A stretch of 64,000 nucleotides of DNA, taken from contig VXSC01000044.1 of NCBI GenBank assembly GCA_009838195.1, positions 1 to 64,000 on the forward strand. Reading direction: 5' to 3'. Positions within the stretch are counted from its first letter, which is position 1. Every line of letters begins with the position of its first letter. The translations under genes and the position numbers were made by a program. Below, in pieces: positions 17,766 to 27,514 of this stretch. The stretch is from Rhodothermaceae bacterium. Its GTDB lineage: Bacteria > Bacteroidota > Rhodothermia > Rhodothermales > Bin80. The notes under the pieces were generated by a model. The model did not search any database. It saw only the letters and a list, made by a program, of their open reading frames with translations, and was not told the DNA's origin.

Positions 17766-19127
17766 ATGGATGCAATCCAGATCATTAAGAAGAAGCGTGA
17801 GGGCTCAGAGCTTTCATCCGCCGAGATTCAGTATCTGATTGAAGGATATACCGCAGGGCGTATCCCTGATTACCAGATGGCAGCGTTTCTGATGGCTGCA
17901 CAACTGCGTGGCATGGCCCTGAATGAGACGATCACACTGACCCAGTGCATGCTGAATTCTGGGAGGATCCTAGACTTCTCTGCCATTTCCACTCCCGTAG
18001 TTGATAAGCATTCAACGGGCGGAGTTGGAGATAAAATTTCACTCGTGCTCACTCCCATTGTCGGGGCGTGCGGGGTTCGTGTACCCATGATCTCAGGCCG
18101 AGCTCTAGGACATACTGGAGGAACACTTGATAAGTTGGAATCTATCCCCGGGTTTCGTACGAACCTGCAAATCCATGATATCTACCGCCAGATCCGTGAG
18201 CTTGGCGTAGCAATGATTGGAGCAACCAAGGAAATCGCGCCGGCTGACCGCCAGCTGTATGCCCTGCGGGATGTGACTGCGAGTGTCGACTTTATCCCCT
18301 TCATTACCGCCTCAATCCTAAGTAAGAAACTGGCAGAAGGCATCGATGGATTGGTGCTTGATGTGAAACTCGGTCGCGGCGCTTTTATGAGAAAGAACGA
18401 AGAGGCACGAGAGCTTGCTGAGACCCTGGTAAACGTTGGAGAACACTTTGGGATGAGTACGATTGCTTGGCTCACCAATATGAACATTCCCCTAGGGCAG
18501 GCCATCGGGAATTGGCTTGAGGTTGAAGAATCCATCAACTGCCTACGTGGGGAAGGTCCCGAAGATGTACTTGAGTTATCGCTGAAGCTGAGCGGTGAAA
18601 TGATTGCGCTCGCGGATTTGGCTGGGTCACCTGGAGAAGGTGAGGAAATGGCACAGGCTGCAGTGCAATCCGGCCACGCACTGAATTTTCTGGCGAAGAT
18701 TGTCGAGGCCCAGGGTGGAGACCCTGCTGTCATTCATGATCCTGCGCTTCGTATGCGTACCTTGGAGCCTCAGACCGTCACGGTCCCGCTGGATATCAGT
18801 GGATACGTGAGTGACGTGGATGCTTTCACGCTTGCCGAAATCGGGAACAGCCTTGGAGTCGGAAGACTGGTGATCGATGACAAAATTGATCCTGAAGCTG
18901 GGATCGTATTACACCTGCGTCCAGGCGAAAGAGCCACACCCGGTCAACCGCTGGCAAGCTTCTATACTCGAAAGACTGATCAACCTGAGCAGGTTGCACA
19001 CAGTATCTTTGACGCCTTTACGTTCTCGAAAAAACCCGTTGATAAACCAAACATTCTTATTGACCGCCTCACTTTTGAAGGATGGGCATCTGATTCGCGA
19101 GAACATAATTTAATCTCGCAGAGTTAG
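17766..19127 (+). CDS. pdp: Pyrimidine-nucleoside (thymidine) phosphorylase
   Basis: This 453-residue enzyme of the nucleoside phosphorylase-II family splits thymidine/uridine with phosphate into base plus (deoxy)ribose-1-phosphate for salvage. It has the family signature SGRALGHTGGTLDKLES, the phosphate-contacting DKHSTGGVGDK, and LDVKLGRGAFM. The usual length is 430-440, so it is slightly long. Pdp (broad) versus DeoA (thymidine) cannot be separated by eye. The TTG/GTG-open frame begins at 17751, but the ATG at 17766 fits. It sits immediately downstream of the L31 terminator, so it probably has its own promoter, although the space for one is only about 16 bp. Confidence 0.95.
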   Translation: MDAIQIIKKKREGSELSSAEIQYLIEGYTAGRIPDYQMAAFLMAAQLRGMALNETITLTQCMLNSGRILDFSAISTPVVDKHSTGGVGDKISLVLTPIVGACGVRVPMISGRALGHTGGTLDKLESIPGFRTNLQIHDIYRQIRELGVAMIGATKEIAPADRQLYALRDVTASVDFIPFITASILSKKLAEGIDGLVLDVKLGRGAFMRKNEEARELAETLVNVGEHFGMSTIAWLTNMNIPLGQAIGNWLEVEESINCLRGEGPEDVLELSLKLSGEMIALADLAGSPGEGEEMAQAAVQSGHALNFLAKIVEAQGGDPAVIHDPALRMRTLEPQTVTVPLDISGYVSDVDAFTLAEIGNSLGVGRLVIDDKIDPEAGIVLHLRPGERATPGQPLASFYTRKTDQPEQVAHSIFDAFTFSKKPVDKPNILIDRLTFEGWASDSREHNLISQS

Positions 19128-19160
19128 GTATCTTACAGTTCAGCTAATCCCCTTTTTAAC

Positions 19161-19916
19161 ATGTCTCTCTGGACCCGATTCAAACGTGCAATTCGATCAA
19201 TTTTTGGGGGCGCTATCTCTTCCCTGGAAAACCCCAAGCTAATTCTGGAGCAGAATATCCGGGAACTGAATGATCAGGTTCCGAAAATGAACGAGAACAT
19301 TGCGACCGTAAAGGCCAATGTAATCCTCCTGCAAAAAGAACTCAAACGTGTCCAGTCCGAAGTGCACACATTGAGGTCAAAGATCCAGTCCGCAATCCAA
19401 GGTGGACGTGACGACCTTGCACAGCAACATGCAGTTCGATTTGAAACTGCCCAGGCAAATCTAGTAAAAACCCAGGAACAGCTTGCTCATGCAACTGCGG
19501 CCTATGATAAAGCGCAACAGGTTAAAAAAGCTTTCATGCGTGAGCGCCAGAGGAAGATTGATGCTGCTCAAGAGGCCCTGCGTGCAAGCGAGCGTGCAAA
19601 ATGGCAAGCAAATGTTGCCGATGCACTTGAGAAATTCGAAGTAGGCGGGATTGATCAGACGCACGATGAAATGATCCAACGCTTGGATCAGGAAACGGCC
19701 AAAAATGAAGCACGTATTGAAGTTGCCATGGATTCCGTGGATCTGCAGGCAATCCGCTTGGATGAAGAGGCTGAAGATTTGCGAGCTGCCGAACTGGTGA
19801 ACCAGATGAAACGTGAAATGGGGCTGCTCTCTGAACCAACAACGGATCCTGAACGTATTGATGTAGAGAGCCCTGAGGAAAAGACCATGGGGCGTACACG
19901 CAACCGGGAATCGTAG
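19161..19916 (+). CDS. pspA: PspA/IM30 family envelope-stress protein
   Basis: This 251-residue protein is almost entirely helical and coiled-coil. It starts with the amphipathic SLWTRFKRAIRSIFGG helix that binds stressed membranes. The ENPKLILEQNIRELNDQV segment identifies the PspA/IM30/Vipp1 (ESCRT-III-like) family, which assembles on the inner face of the cytoplasmic membrane. The C-terminal part includes RLDQETAKNEARIEVAMDS, which recurs in the next gene. No PspBC or PspF is present. It heads an apparent operon with two coiled-coil proteins and a CNNM/CorC-like protein (2-bp gap to the next gene). It follows the phosphorylase gene by 33 bp. Confidence 0.93.
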   Translation: MSLWTRFKRAIRSIFGGAISSLENPKLILEQNIRELNDQVPKMNENIATVKANVILLQKELKRVQSEVHTLRSKIQSAIQGGRDDLAQQHAVRFETAQANLVKTQEQLAHATAAYDKAQQVKKAFMRERQRKIDAAQEALRASERAKWQANVADALEKFEVGGIDQTHDEMIQRLDQETAKNEARIEVAMDSVDLQAIRLDEEAEDLRAAELVNQMKREMGLLSEPTTDPERIDVESPEEKTMGRTRNRES

Positions 19917-19918
19917 CG

Positions 19919-20272
19919 ATGCCTGAAGAGGAACGCGCACGTCTTAAAGAACAATATATCAAGGAGCTTCGAGAGCGTAAGCAGATCCGTCGTACGATTG
20001 AGTCCGCCAAGAAAACACAGGCAATCAACAGTGCTCTGGGTGCGATGGTGGACACTCTGGCTAGCGCGGGAGATACTGCAGACGAATTTACGGCACGACT
20101 GGATGCTGAGACAGCTTTGAATGAGGCCCGTCTCGAAGTTGCATTAGAAGACGAACTGTCAAAAGAGAAAACGTCGGCTGCTGATTTGGATGCGGCCGCT
20201 CAAACCTCCGATCCTCCCACCAAGACCATTGGTCCCAGATTAAAGGCTGATACTCCCGACAAAGACGCATGA
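19919..20272 (+). CDS. Small coiled-coil protein with PspA C-terminal motif
   Basis: This 117-residue acidic protein is mostly helical (charged RERKQIRRTIESAKKTQ) with a disordered tail. It contains RLDAETALNEARLEVALED, which closely matches RLDQETAKNEARIEVAMDS in the upstream PspA. It may therefore be a partial PspA paralogue that retained only the C-terminal segment. It starts 2 bp after the pspA stop and overlaps the next gene by ATGA, so all three are tightly coupled. No signal peptide or TM is seen. A role as a PspA assembly regulator or co-subunit is inferred from motif and context only. Confidence 0.75.
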   Translation: MPEEERARLKEQYIKELRERKQIRRTIESAKKTQAINSALGAMVDTLASAGDTADEFTARLDAETALNEARLEVALEDELSKEKTSAADLDAAAQTSDPPTKTIGPRLKADTPDKDA

Positions 20273-21111
20273 AAGAGGGAGAGATCAACTATACCCGCGA
20301 GACCTTCCTGCATCCGTGGAATTTATCCTTCCTTACCATTGGGGCGGGGGCTGCACTCGCACTCAGTACTATTGGAGGACCAGTAGGAGATACGCTCTTT
20401 CAATCCATATTGACCGCAATCATTGCCTTTGAACTATTGATCTTGGGTTATATGCCCCGTCACAAACGGTTTCGGAACCTTATCCGTGCCAAATATGCAG
20501 CAATTGCTGCTAAACCTCCTTCTCAGCGTGAGATGTATCGGCAGCTCAGCCGGGTAAATCAGCGTCGTTACATTCGGTTAAAAGATCTGGAAAAAGAATT
20601 GCAGGCGAATTACCGCAAATTTAGTTTCGCATCTCAGGGGATCCTGGAGAGTCATACCGGCAAAATCGAAGGACTCATGACTTCCTGCCTGAAACTCATG
20701 TTTCAGCAGGAACGGTACACCTCTTTTGGTCAACACAAACGTGAACAGGAGCTTACCACGGCAATTGCTGCCGTTGAATTAGAGTTGGAAAATGCCTCTG
20801 AACCCATTCGCAACATCAAACTTCGGCGACTGAGGGTGTTGGAACAGCGCAAAGAACGCTTCAAACAGACCCAGGAGCAACTGGAAATGATTGAAGCGCA
20901 GGTCGCTACAATTGAAGATGTCGTGAAGTACATTCACGAACAGTCGCTAACCCTGAATAACCCTGAGGAAATCACCTACCAGCTCGACCTTCTTCTCTCC
21001 GAGGTTGAGGAAACCGAAGCATCTGTTTCTCAAATTGAATCTGTATTTGGACCAGAGGAAAGTGAGAATGACTGGGAGGCTCCGGCACTGCAGTCCAGAT
21101 CCCGTACCTGA
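20269..21111 (+). CDS. Two-TM coiled-coil membrane protein linked to PspA
   Basis: This 280-residue protein has two hydrophobic helices near the N-terminus (about 18-34 and 45-63). They are followed by about 190 residues of highly charged alpha-helical coiled coil (KDLEKELQANYRK, RLRVLEQRKERFKQTQEQLEMIE) and an acidic tail. The predicted topology leaves the coiled coil in the cytoplasm, where it could dock PspA at the membrane as PspB/C do in E. coli. There is no sequence match to PspB or PspC. The ATGA overlap with the previous gene and 15 bp to the next support an operon. I do not recognise the family. Confidence 0.8.
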   Translation: MKEGEINYTRETFLHPWNLSFLTIGAGAALALSTIGGPVGDTLFQSILTAIIAFELLILGYMPRHKRFRNLIRAKYAAIAAKPPSQREMYRQLSRVNQRRYIRLKDLEKELQANYRKFSFASQGILESHTGKIEGLMTSCLKLMFQQERYTSFGQHKREQELTTAIAAVELELENASEPIRNIKLRRLRVLEQRKERFKQTQEQLEMIEAQVATIEDVVKYIHEQSLTLNNPEEITYQLDLLLSEVEETEASVSQIESVFGPEESENDWEAPALQSRSRT

Positions 21112-21126
21112 TCGCCTGCTTCACGC

Positions 21127-22365
21127 ATGGCCTTGTCTGTAATAATTAGTACTCTCTTTTTGAGTGCGTTCTTCTCTGGCACAGAAATCGCATTCGTCGC
21201 CGCGAACCGCCTACGCGTCGAAATGCGTGCACGGCGCCGCGGTGTTCTCGGGCATCTGGTCACTTTTTTCTTCGAATCACCTACACGACTACTGACGACC
21301 ACTTTGGTCGGCAATAATATCGCACTGGTCATCTTTTCCACCGCCATGGCACTCGTTCTGGCCGAACCACTATCCCGCTATGTGACCGGTGAGAGCCCGC
21401 AGTTGATTGTTCAGACACTCATCGCTGCGATTGTGGTGCTGCTGATTGGCGAGATACTACCCAAAACTATCATGCGGGAGACTGCAAATCGAGCGGTCTT
21501 TTTTCTCGCGATCCCGCTTGTCGCAACCTATATCGTACTGCTACCTCTCATCCTCCTGGTTGGCTGGACATCACAGCTACTTGTCAAGGGACTCGGTGGT
21601 GCATCTGATCAGCTTACCCGTTTTTCCCGCCGCTCGTTCGAAAAAATGATCGAGGAGAATGTGGAGCGCGGATCTCTTGACCTTGACGCCGAGGAAACAG
21701 AGATGCTTACCAATGTTTTTGGGCTGCACGCAAAACGCGCGAAAGTATGCATGACACCGCGTACGGAGATCATATCTATTTCGGAAGACACTTCTCTCGA
21801 AGATTTTCGGCAAATCTGCATTGAGAGCGGGTATTCCAAAATACCAGTCTACCGGGAAAACATTGATACGATTGTGGGCATTGCCTTTGCCTACGATTTA
21901 TTTGATAGCCCCAAGACTTTACACGAGGTCGTGCGCCCTGCCCGATTCGTTCCAGAATCGAAGCCTGCCAAAGAGCTTCTTCGAGAATTCAGGGACAGTC
22001 ACCGATCTATCGTGATTGTCATTGATGAGTACGGTGGAACTGCCGGCTTGATCACACGCGAAGACCTTCTGGAAGAGCTCTTCGGTGATATTCAGGATGA
22101 GTTTGATACGGAGAAGATAACCATGAGCGAAACAGCACCCCGTACTTACAGATTCAGCGGAAAAGCCGAAATTGATGAAATCAATGAACGCTTTGATATA
22201 GCAATCCCCACGGGAGATTTTGAAACTATCGCCGGGTTTATTCTTGATCACAGCGGCGCAATTCCCTCCCCGAACGACCGCTTGATCGTTGGTACCTTCC
22301 GAATCGAAATTCTTAAAGCCTCACGAAATCGGATCGAGCTCGTCCAGCTCTCCCTTATCGATTAG
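21127..22365 (+). CDS. CNNM/HlyC-CorC family membrane protein with CBS domains
   Basis: This 412-residue protein has an N-terminal DUF21 membrane domain with four helices (residues about 1-185; [21 protein letters not shown]). Next comes a CBS pair (about 200-315; [36 protein letters not shown]) and a C-terminal CorC/HlyC transporter-associated domain (about 335-410). The family is implicated in Mg2+ or Co2+ export and membrane resistance. It sits 15 bp after the two-TM coiled-coil protein, so it is probably the last gene of the PspA operon. Its stop overlaps the floA stop by 4 bp. Confidence 0.92.
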   Translation: MALSVIISTLFLSAFFSGTEIAFVAANRLRVEMRARRRGVLGHLVTFFFESPTRLLTTTLVGNNIALVIFSTAMALVLAEPLSRYVTGESPQLIVQTLIAAIVVLLIGEILPKTIMRETANRAVFFLAIPLVATYIVLLPLILLVGWTSQLLVKGLGGASDQLTRFSRRSFEKMIEENVERGSLDLDAEETEMLTNVFGLHAKRAKVCMTPRTEIISISEDTSLEDFRQICIESGYSKIPVYRENIDTIVGIAFAYDLFDSPKTLHEVVRPARFVPESKPAKELLREFRDSHRSIVIVIDEYGGTAGLITREDLLEELFGDIQDEFDTEKITMSETAPRTYRFSGKAEIDEINERFDIAIPTGDFETIAGFILDHSGAIPSPNDRLIVGTFRIEILKASRNRIELVQLSLID

Positions 22366-23366
22366 GATGATGGGGGCTTGCCCTCACCGGTAGACTCCGC
22401 ATCTCCACCAATTGCCGAGCGCATATCTGTATCTGCCTCAATATTGCGCAGATTATAATAATCCATCACCCCCAATTGGCCTTTGCGGAACGCCTCTGCA
22501 ATTGCTTCAGGAACCATTGCCTCGGCTTCTACAACACGAGCACGAGCTTCCTGTACACGGGCGATCATCTCCTGCTCAAGCGCGACGGCGGCGGCACGCC
22601 GCTCCTCCGCCTTGGCCCGCGCAACCTGCAGATCTGCCTCCGCCTGATCCGTCTGCAGCTTCGCACCAATATTCTCGCCAACATCTACATCCGCAATATC
22701 AATGGAAAGGATCTCAAATGCAGTCCCCGAATCTAGTCCCTTCGCTAGTACAGTCTTGGAGATAATGTCAGGGTTTTCTAGCACAGCAGCGTGCGAGTCA
22801 GATGACCCGATGGTGGATACAATGCCCTCCCCTACCCGAGCAATGATGGTTTCCTCACCCGCTCCTCCCACGAGCCGCTCAATATTGGCACGCACAGTCA
22901 CACGCGCAATGGCACGAAGTTGGATCCCATCTTTCGCGATTGCGGAAATGGGTGGGGTTTCAATGACCTTCGGGTTCACGGAAACCTGAACCGCCTCAAA
23001 TACATCCCGCCCTGCAAGATCTATCGCCGTTGCACGCTCAAACGGCAGGTCAATGTCTGCTTTGTCTGCCGAAATCAGCGCATTGATGACCTGTTGGACA
23101 TTACCTCCCGCCAAGAAGTGTGCCTCCAGTTTTGGAGTTTCAGAGGGAATCCCAGCCTTGTGCGCCGTGATGAGCGGCTTTACAATCCGATCCGGTGGGA
23201 CCCGCCGGAGTCGCATTCCGACCAAATCGCGGAAAAGTTTCAGATGAACACCTGAGAAGATTGCCGTGATCCAGAGTCGTACCGGAACGAAGTACAACAA
23301 CAGGATAGCACCAAAAAGGATCAGCAGAATAATGAAAAAACTGCCAAAGTTCAATAAATTCTCCAT
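22362..23366 (-). CDS. floA: Flotillin-like protein FloA
   Basis: This 334-residue protein is a UPF0365/FloA flotillin-like scaffold of functional membrane microdomains. It has an N-terminal membrane-inserted hydrophobic segment ([20 protein letters not shown]) and an SPFH-type body ([29 protein letters not shown]). The EA-rich coiled coil [26 protein letters not shown] supports oligomerisation. The length is usual. It converges with the PspA/CNNM operon, with stops overlapping by 4 bp. Flotillin and PspA are often genomic and functional neighbours, so a shared membrane-stress role is plausible. Confidence 0.95.
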   Translation of the reverse strand: MENLLNFGSFFIILLILFGAILLLYFVPVRLWITAIFSGVHLKLFRDLVGMRLRRVPPDRIVKPLITAHKAGIPSETPKLEAHFLAGGNVQQVINALISADKADIDLPFERATAIDLAGRDVFEAVQVSVNPKVIETPPISAIAKDGIQLRAIARVTVRANIERLVGGAGEETIIARVGEGIVSTIGSSDSHAAVLENPDIISKTVLAKGLDSGTAFEILSIDIADVDVGENIGAKLQTDQAEADLQVARAKAEERRAAAVALEQEMIARVQEARARVVEAEAMVPEAIAEAFRKGQLGVMDYYNLRNIEADTDMRSAIGGDAESTGEGKPPSS

Positions 23367-23393
23367 TTGTTTCGTCTACAGGTTTTTTTTCTG

Positions 23394-23879
23394 TTACGGA
23401 GTACTGTCAACTGAATAGCGACCACGCACACCACCCTCTTTGGATACTAGTCGTATGTCAGTGATACGTATTGCCTTCGAAATAGATTTACACATGTCAT
23501 AGATGGATAACGAAGCGATCGACACAGCCGTCAATGCTTCCATCTCCACTCCGGTGCGTCCGCATGAAGTAACCTTGGCTTGAATCTTAACAGCGTGCGT
23601 CTTTTCATCAAACGAAAACGAAAGTACGACCGAATCCAATGGAATCGGATGGCATAATGGAATCAGCCGGGCAGTATCTTTCGCCCCCATGATTCCAGCT
23701 AGCTGCGCTGTAGTTAGTACATCCCCCTTGGCAATACGCTTCTGCGTCAGTGCCGTGTATGCATCAACACCTAATTGTATAACCCCCTCCGCGGAGGCAC
23801 TGCGTGTCGAGGAAGGCTTCCTCGAAACGTCTACCATGTGGATGCCACCTTCATCCTCCAGATGAGTAAATTCCGGCAT
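23394..23879 (-). CDS. moaC: Cyclic pyranopterin monophosphate synthase
   Basis: This 161-residue enzyme converts the MoaA product into cPMP in molybdenum cofactor biosynthesis. Diagnostic segments are DVSRKPSSTRSASAEG, LIPLCHPIPLD and the active-site YDMCKSISK region with Asp and Lys. The frame is open to 23954, but the ATG at 23879 (MPEFTHLEDEG) matches family N-termini. Downstream of floA lies only this gene, and no other Moco gene is in the window. If moaA/moeA occur elsewhere it is functional. Confidence 0.95.
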   Translation of the reverse strand: MPEFTHLEDEGGIHMVDVSRKPSSTRSASAEGVIQLGVDAYTALTQKRIAKGDVLTTAQLAGIMGAKDTARLIPLCHPIPLDSVVLSFSFDEKTHAVKIQAKVTSCGRTGVEMEALTAVSIASLSIYDMCKSISKAIRITDIRLVSKEGGVRGRYSVDSTP

Positions 23880-24045
23880 TCTAGAATCGTATGAATTACC
23901 TGATACCTGACAGGGGTTCTTTTGTCCCTGTCCTAAAATTTTCGTACAATTCACCCTAATGTAACGTAATCACATCTGAAGTATCCCCTGAATGGGTAGG
24001 ACACTCCTGGATGTGAGGTGATATCGCAATAATTCCGCTGATACT

Positions 24046-25782
24046 ATGACTGATATTTCGACCCTCTGTGACTTAATTGATTTTGGCCTGACCCATAACT
24101 CTGGCATTGTTTCTTCTACCAAAAGGAAGGGAACATGGATCGATACGGACGTGGCTACATTTCGAGAGCGTATGGATGCCTGTGCTGCAGGTTTTTACAG
24201 CCTGGGCATACGAAAAGGGGACCGGGTTGCTCTCCACTCGGAAAACAGCACTGAATGGCTCATTGCTGATCAGGCACTGTTATCTCTGGGGGCAGTCAGC
24301 GTGCCTATCTATACCACCCAGCCCGAAGGGCAAATCTTACACATTGTTCGTGATGCTGGTGTGCATGGATATATCGTATCGTCTCAGGAATTGTATGATC
24401 GGTGTCCCAGCGAGATGATGGTAAATTCAGACTTGAAATGGGTGATGGGAATCCTCGGCAAATACACCGATGATATGTTCACCATGGAGGATCTGATTGA
24501 GCGTGGCAGAAAACAGCTTTCCGAGACACCAGATCTGCTCAATGAAACCAGATCGGCGGTGAGCAGCGACGACCTGGCGACACTTTGCTACACGTCCGGT
24601 ACTACTGGTCAGCCCAAGGGGGTTATGCTCACACACGGGAATTTGACGACCAATGCACTTGCATTGGCCGAACGCTTACCGTTCGATGTTCCCGCACGTG
24701 TCCTGTCCTTTCTTCCCCTGTCTCATTCGCTGGAACGCGTTGCCTCTACCTTCTATCTCTCCCAGTCTTGTCCCATCTACTTCATTGAAACGACCGATGA
24801 GTTGATGGAGGATATGCAACATGTGCGCCCGGCACACATGACGACGGTGCCTAGATTGCTTGAAAAGGTTCATGCAGGTATCATGACCAAAGCCGTAGCC
24901 GAGAAAGGAATCCCAGGATTGATTGCCCGGTGGGCCTTTGGACGCGCGGAACGGTTTGATCTTGAAAACCCCAGTTCAGGTTTGCAGGACAAGCTTGCGG
25001 ACAAGCTTGTCTACAGTAAAGTACGGAACACACTCTTTGGTGGAAATCTGCAGGCACTGACCAGCGGGGGTGCTGCACTGTCAACTCAGGTGCAGGCTTT
25101 TATCAATGGCTTGGGCATTTATTGTGGCCAGGGATACGGTCTAACTGAAACCTCTCCCGTAATTACCCTCTACGAGCGTAAAAAACTTCGTCCAGGCTCG
25201 GTCGGAACCGCGATTCGAGATGTAGAAGTGAAGATTGCTGAAGATGGAGAAATTTTGACCCGGGGGCCGCATATTATGCGTGGATACTATAACATGCCCG
25301 AAGAGACCGCGGAGACGATTACCGATGACGGATGGTTGCACACCGGCGATATCGGGAAGCTTGATGAAGATGGCCATCTATACATTACTGATCGAAAAAA
25401 ACAACTCTTTAAGCTCTCTACCGGAAAATACATTGCTCCCGTGCCAATTGAGGTAAAGCTGGCTTCGGATGCTCTCATTGAGCATGCCGTTGTGATTGGC
25501 CCTGATTTCAAGTTCTGTGCCGCTCTGATCGTCGTAGATGCCGCCTACGTAGAAAATGCTTACGGATCTGAGCCGGATGTACAGATCCTGAATAACGCAG
25601 TCCAGACCGTAATCGATAAAGTGAACGAAGATCTGCCGCCCTGGGAACAGGTGAAGAAGTTTCATTTGATCCTTGATCCATTCACCATTGATACGGGGGA
25701 ACTCACACCCACGCTGAAAGTGAGGCGGAAGAATGTATTTGCAAAATATCAGAAAGAAATTGACGGACTTTACTCGTCCTAG
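24046..25782 (+). CDS. Long-chain acyl-CoA synthetase (AMP-forming)
   Basis: This 578-residue member of the ANL adenylating superfamily activates long-chain fatty acids to acyl-CoA via acyl-AMP. The ATP-binding P-loop-like motif is TSGTTGQPKGVMLTHGN (about residues 185-202), followed by QGYGLTETSPVI. The core motif is DGWLHTGDIGKLDEDG (about 430) and the hinge region KKQLFKLSTGKYIAP. It resembles FadD15-type FACL proteins more than E. coli FadD. The N-terminus is soluble, with no signal peptide. It is divergent from moaC and is followed by pckA after 80 bp. Confidence 0.95.
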   Translation: MTDISTLCDLIDFGLTHNSGIVSSTKRKGTWIDTDVATFRERMDACAAGFYSLGIRKGDRVALHSENSTEWLIADQALLSLGAVSVPIYTTQPEGQILHIVRDAGVHGYIVSSQELYDRCPSEMMVNSDLKWVMGILGKYTDDMFTMEDLIERGRKQLSETPDLLNETRSAVSSDDLATLCYTSGTTGQPKGVMLTHGNLTTNALALAERLPFDVPARVLSFLPLSHSLERVASTFYLSQSCPIYFIETTDELMEDMQHVRPAHMTTVPRLLEKVHAGIMTKAVAEKGIPGLIARWAFGRAERFDLENPSSGLQDKLADKLVYSKVRNTLFGGNLQALTSGGAALSTQVQAFINGLGIYCGQGYGLTETSPVITLYERKKLRPGSVGTAIRDVEVKIAEDGEILTRGPHIMRGYYNMPEETAETITDDGWLHTGDIGKLDEDGHLYITDRKKQLFKLSTGKYIAPVPIEVKLASDALIEHAVVIGPDFKFCAALIVVDAAYVENAYGSEPDVQILNNAVQTVIDKVNEDLPPWEQVKKFHLILDPFTIDTGELTPTLKVRRKNVFAKYQKEIDGLYSS

Positions 25783-25862
25783 TCAGCGATATTCATCACT
25801 TTCCCGCGCAACGGATATGGAGCATCGCCGTATGCCACGGCCGTGATATTTCTTCCTTAATC

Positions 25863-27470
25863 ATGAAACTTGACCTGACTCCTTTTGGCATTGAAGTCAA
25901 GGATATTCGACGGAATGTGGTTCCGGCAGTACTGTACGAGGATGCTCTGCGCAATGAAGCCACCGCAGCAATTACACAGAGTGGTGCACTGGCCATCACA
26001 AGTGGAAAAAGGACAGGCCGCAGCCCTCGGGATAAGCGCATCGTTAAGATGCCTCCAAGCGCAAGCGATATCTGGTGGGGTTCTGTAAATCTGCCTATTG
26101 ATCAGCATACCTTCGAAATCAATCGGGAGAGGGCTCGCGATTATCTCAATACCCGCGAACGACTCTATGTGGTGGATGGCTATGCCGGATGGGATCCCCG
26201 CTACCGTATCAAGGTGCGCATCATCTGCGAACGAGCGTACCATGCCCTGTTTATGCGAAATATGCTGATTCGGCTCAGCGATGAGGAGTTGAAAGCCTTT
26301 GGCGAACCGGACTACGTCGTCTACAATGCCGGTATGTTTCCAGCCAATCGCCACACGACCTATATGTCCTCTAAAACCAGCATTGATCTTTCTTTCGAAG
26401 ATCAGGAGATGGTCATCCTAGGTACGCAGTACGCCGGGGAGATGAAAAAAGGCATCTTTACGATCATGAATTACATCATGCCCCGCAGAGGGGTATTGTC
26501 TATGCATTGCTCGGCGAATCAGGGAAGGGAAGGTGACGTCTCTCTTTTTTTCGGGCTTTCGGGAACGGGAAAAACCACATTGTCTGCGGATCCTGCCCGT
26601 GCACTGATTGGTGATGATGAACATTGCTGGACAGAAAATGGGATTTTCAATATCGAGGGTGGCTGTTATGCCAAGGCCATCAATCTGTCTGCTGACCAAG
26701 AACCGGAGATTTTCAATGCAATCCGCTTTGGTACTGTTCTGGAAAACGTTGTTTTCGATCCGGTCACACACACCGTGGACTATACGGACACGACCCTGAC
26801 CCAAAATACCCGTGCCTGTTTCCCCATTGAGTTTATGCAGAATGCGCAGATTCCCTGCGTAGGGAGGCACCCGTCAAATATCATTTTCCTCACATTTGAC
26901 GCTTTTGGGATTCTGCCACCAATTGCGCGCCTGAGTCCCGAACAGGCAATGTATCACTTTATCAGCGGCTATACCGCCAAGGTTGCAGGAACGGAAGTAG
27001 GGGTCAATGAACCGGTGGCAACCTTTTCTGCGTGCTTTGGTGCGGCATTTCTGGTATGGCACCCCGCAAAATATTCTGAATTGCTGGCGACAAACATTGA
27101 AAAACATAAGGTCAATGTCTGGCTTATCAATACCGGTATGGTCGGGGATCGAAATGAGCGAATCCAGCTTCGGTATACCCGCGCGATCATTGATGCCATC
27201 CATAATGGAGACCTCCTTGATGTACCCACAGTACGCGAACCTATCTTTGGGTTGGCAATTCCTACAACGTGCCCCGGCCTGCCAAAAAGTCTCCTGTTTC
27301 CTGAGAAGGCGTGGTCTGATCCAGATGCTTATCAGGAAGCAGCCCAGCGCCTCGCAGTTCTCTTTACTGATAATTTTGCTCAGTACATCAGCAAATGCTC
27401 TCCCGAAGTTCAGTCTGCCGGTCCTCTGAGTAACCAGGGATCGGAGGTGTATTTTCCCCGAGGCGGATGA
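25863..27470 (+). CDS. pckA: Phosphoenolpyruvate carboxykinase (ATP)
   Basis: This 535-residue enzyme catalyses oxaloacetate + ATP to PEP + CO2 + ADP, the gluconeogenic entry from the TCA cycle. Visible motifs are the kinase P-loop GLSGTGKTTLSADP (about 232-245), the substrate-binding GRSPRDKRIV near the N-terminus, and NEPVATFSACFGAAFL. Length and order are typical of ATP-type PckA. The ATG at 25863 fits family N-termini. Together with the neighbouring acyl-CoA synthetase, the pair suits growth on fatty acids or amino acids (inference). It converges with the DUF4249 gene. Confidence 0.97.
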   Translation: MKLDLTPFGIEVKDIRRNVVPAVLYEDALRNEATAAITQSGALAITSGKRTGRSPRDKRIVKMPPSASDIWWGSVNLPIDQHTFEINRERARDYLNTRERLYVVDGYAGWDPRYRIKVRIICERAYHALFMRNMLIRLSDEELKAFGEPDYVVYNAGMFPANRHTTYMSSKTSIDLSFEDQEMVILGTQYAGEMKKGIFTIMNYIMPRRGVLSMHCSANQGREGDVSLFFGLSGTGKTTLSADPARALIGDDEHCWTENGIFNIEGGCYAKAINLSADQEPEIFNAIRFGTVLENVVFDPVTHTVDYTDTTLTQNTRACFPIEFMQNAQIPCVGRHPSNIIFLTFDAFGILPPIARLSPEQAMYHFISGYTAKVAGTEVGVNEPVATFSACFGAAFLVWHPAKYSELLATNIEKHKVNVWLINTGMVGDRNERIQLRYTRAIIDAIHNGDLLDVPTVREPIFGLAIPTTCPGLPKSLLFPEKAWSDPDAYQEAAQRLAVLFTDNFAQYISKCSPEVQSAGPLSNQGSEVYFPRGG

Positions 27471-27514
27471 TTCTGGCCTTATTAGTCATCAATCGTCGGG
27501 CATGATACCCCCGA

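Noticed and set aside
18182-18733. 183-codon minus-strand frame opposite pdp
   Set aside because: Ser/Ala/Pro-rich antisense composition, no plausible domain.
27471-27514. Stem-like GTCGGG/CCCGAT between pckA and DUF4249
   Set aside because: Stem includes a wobble and is not followed by a T-tract.
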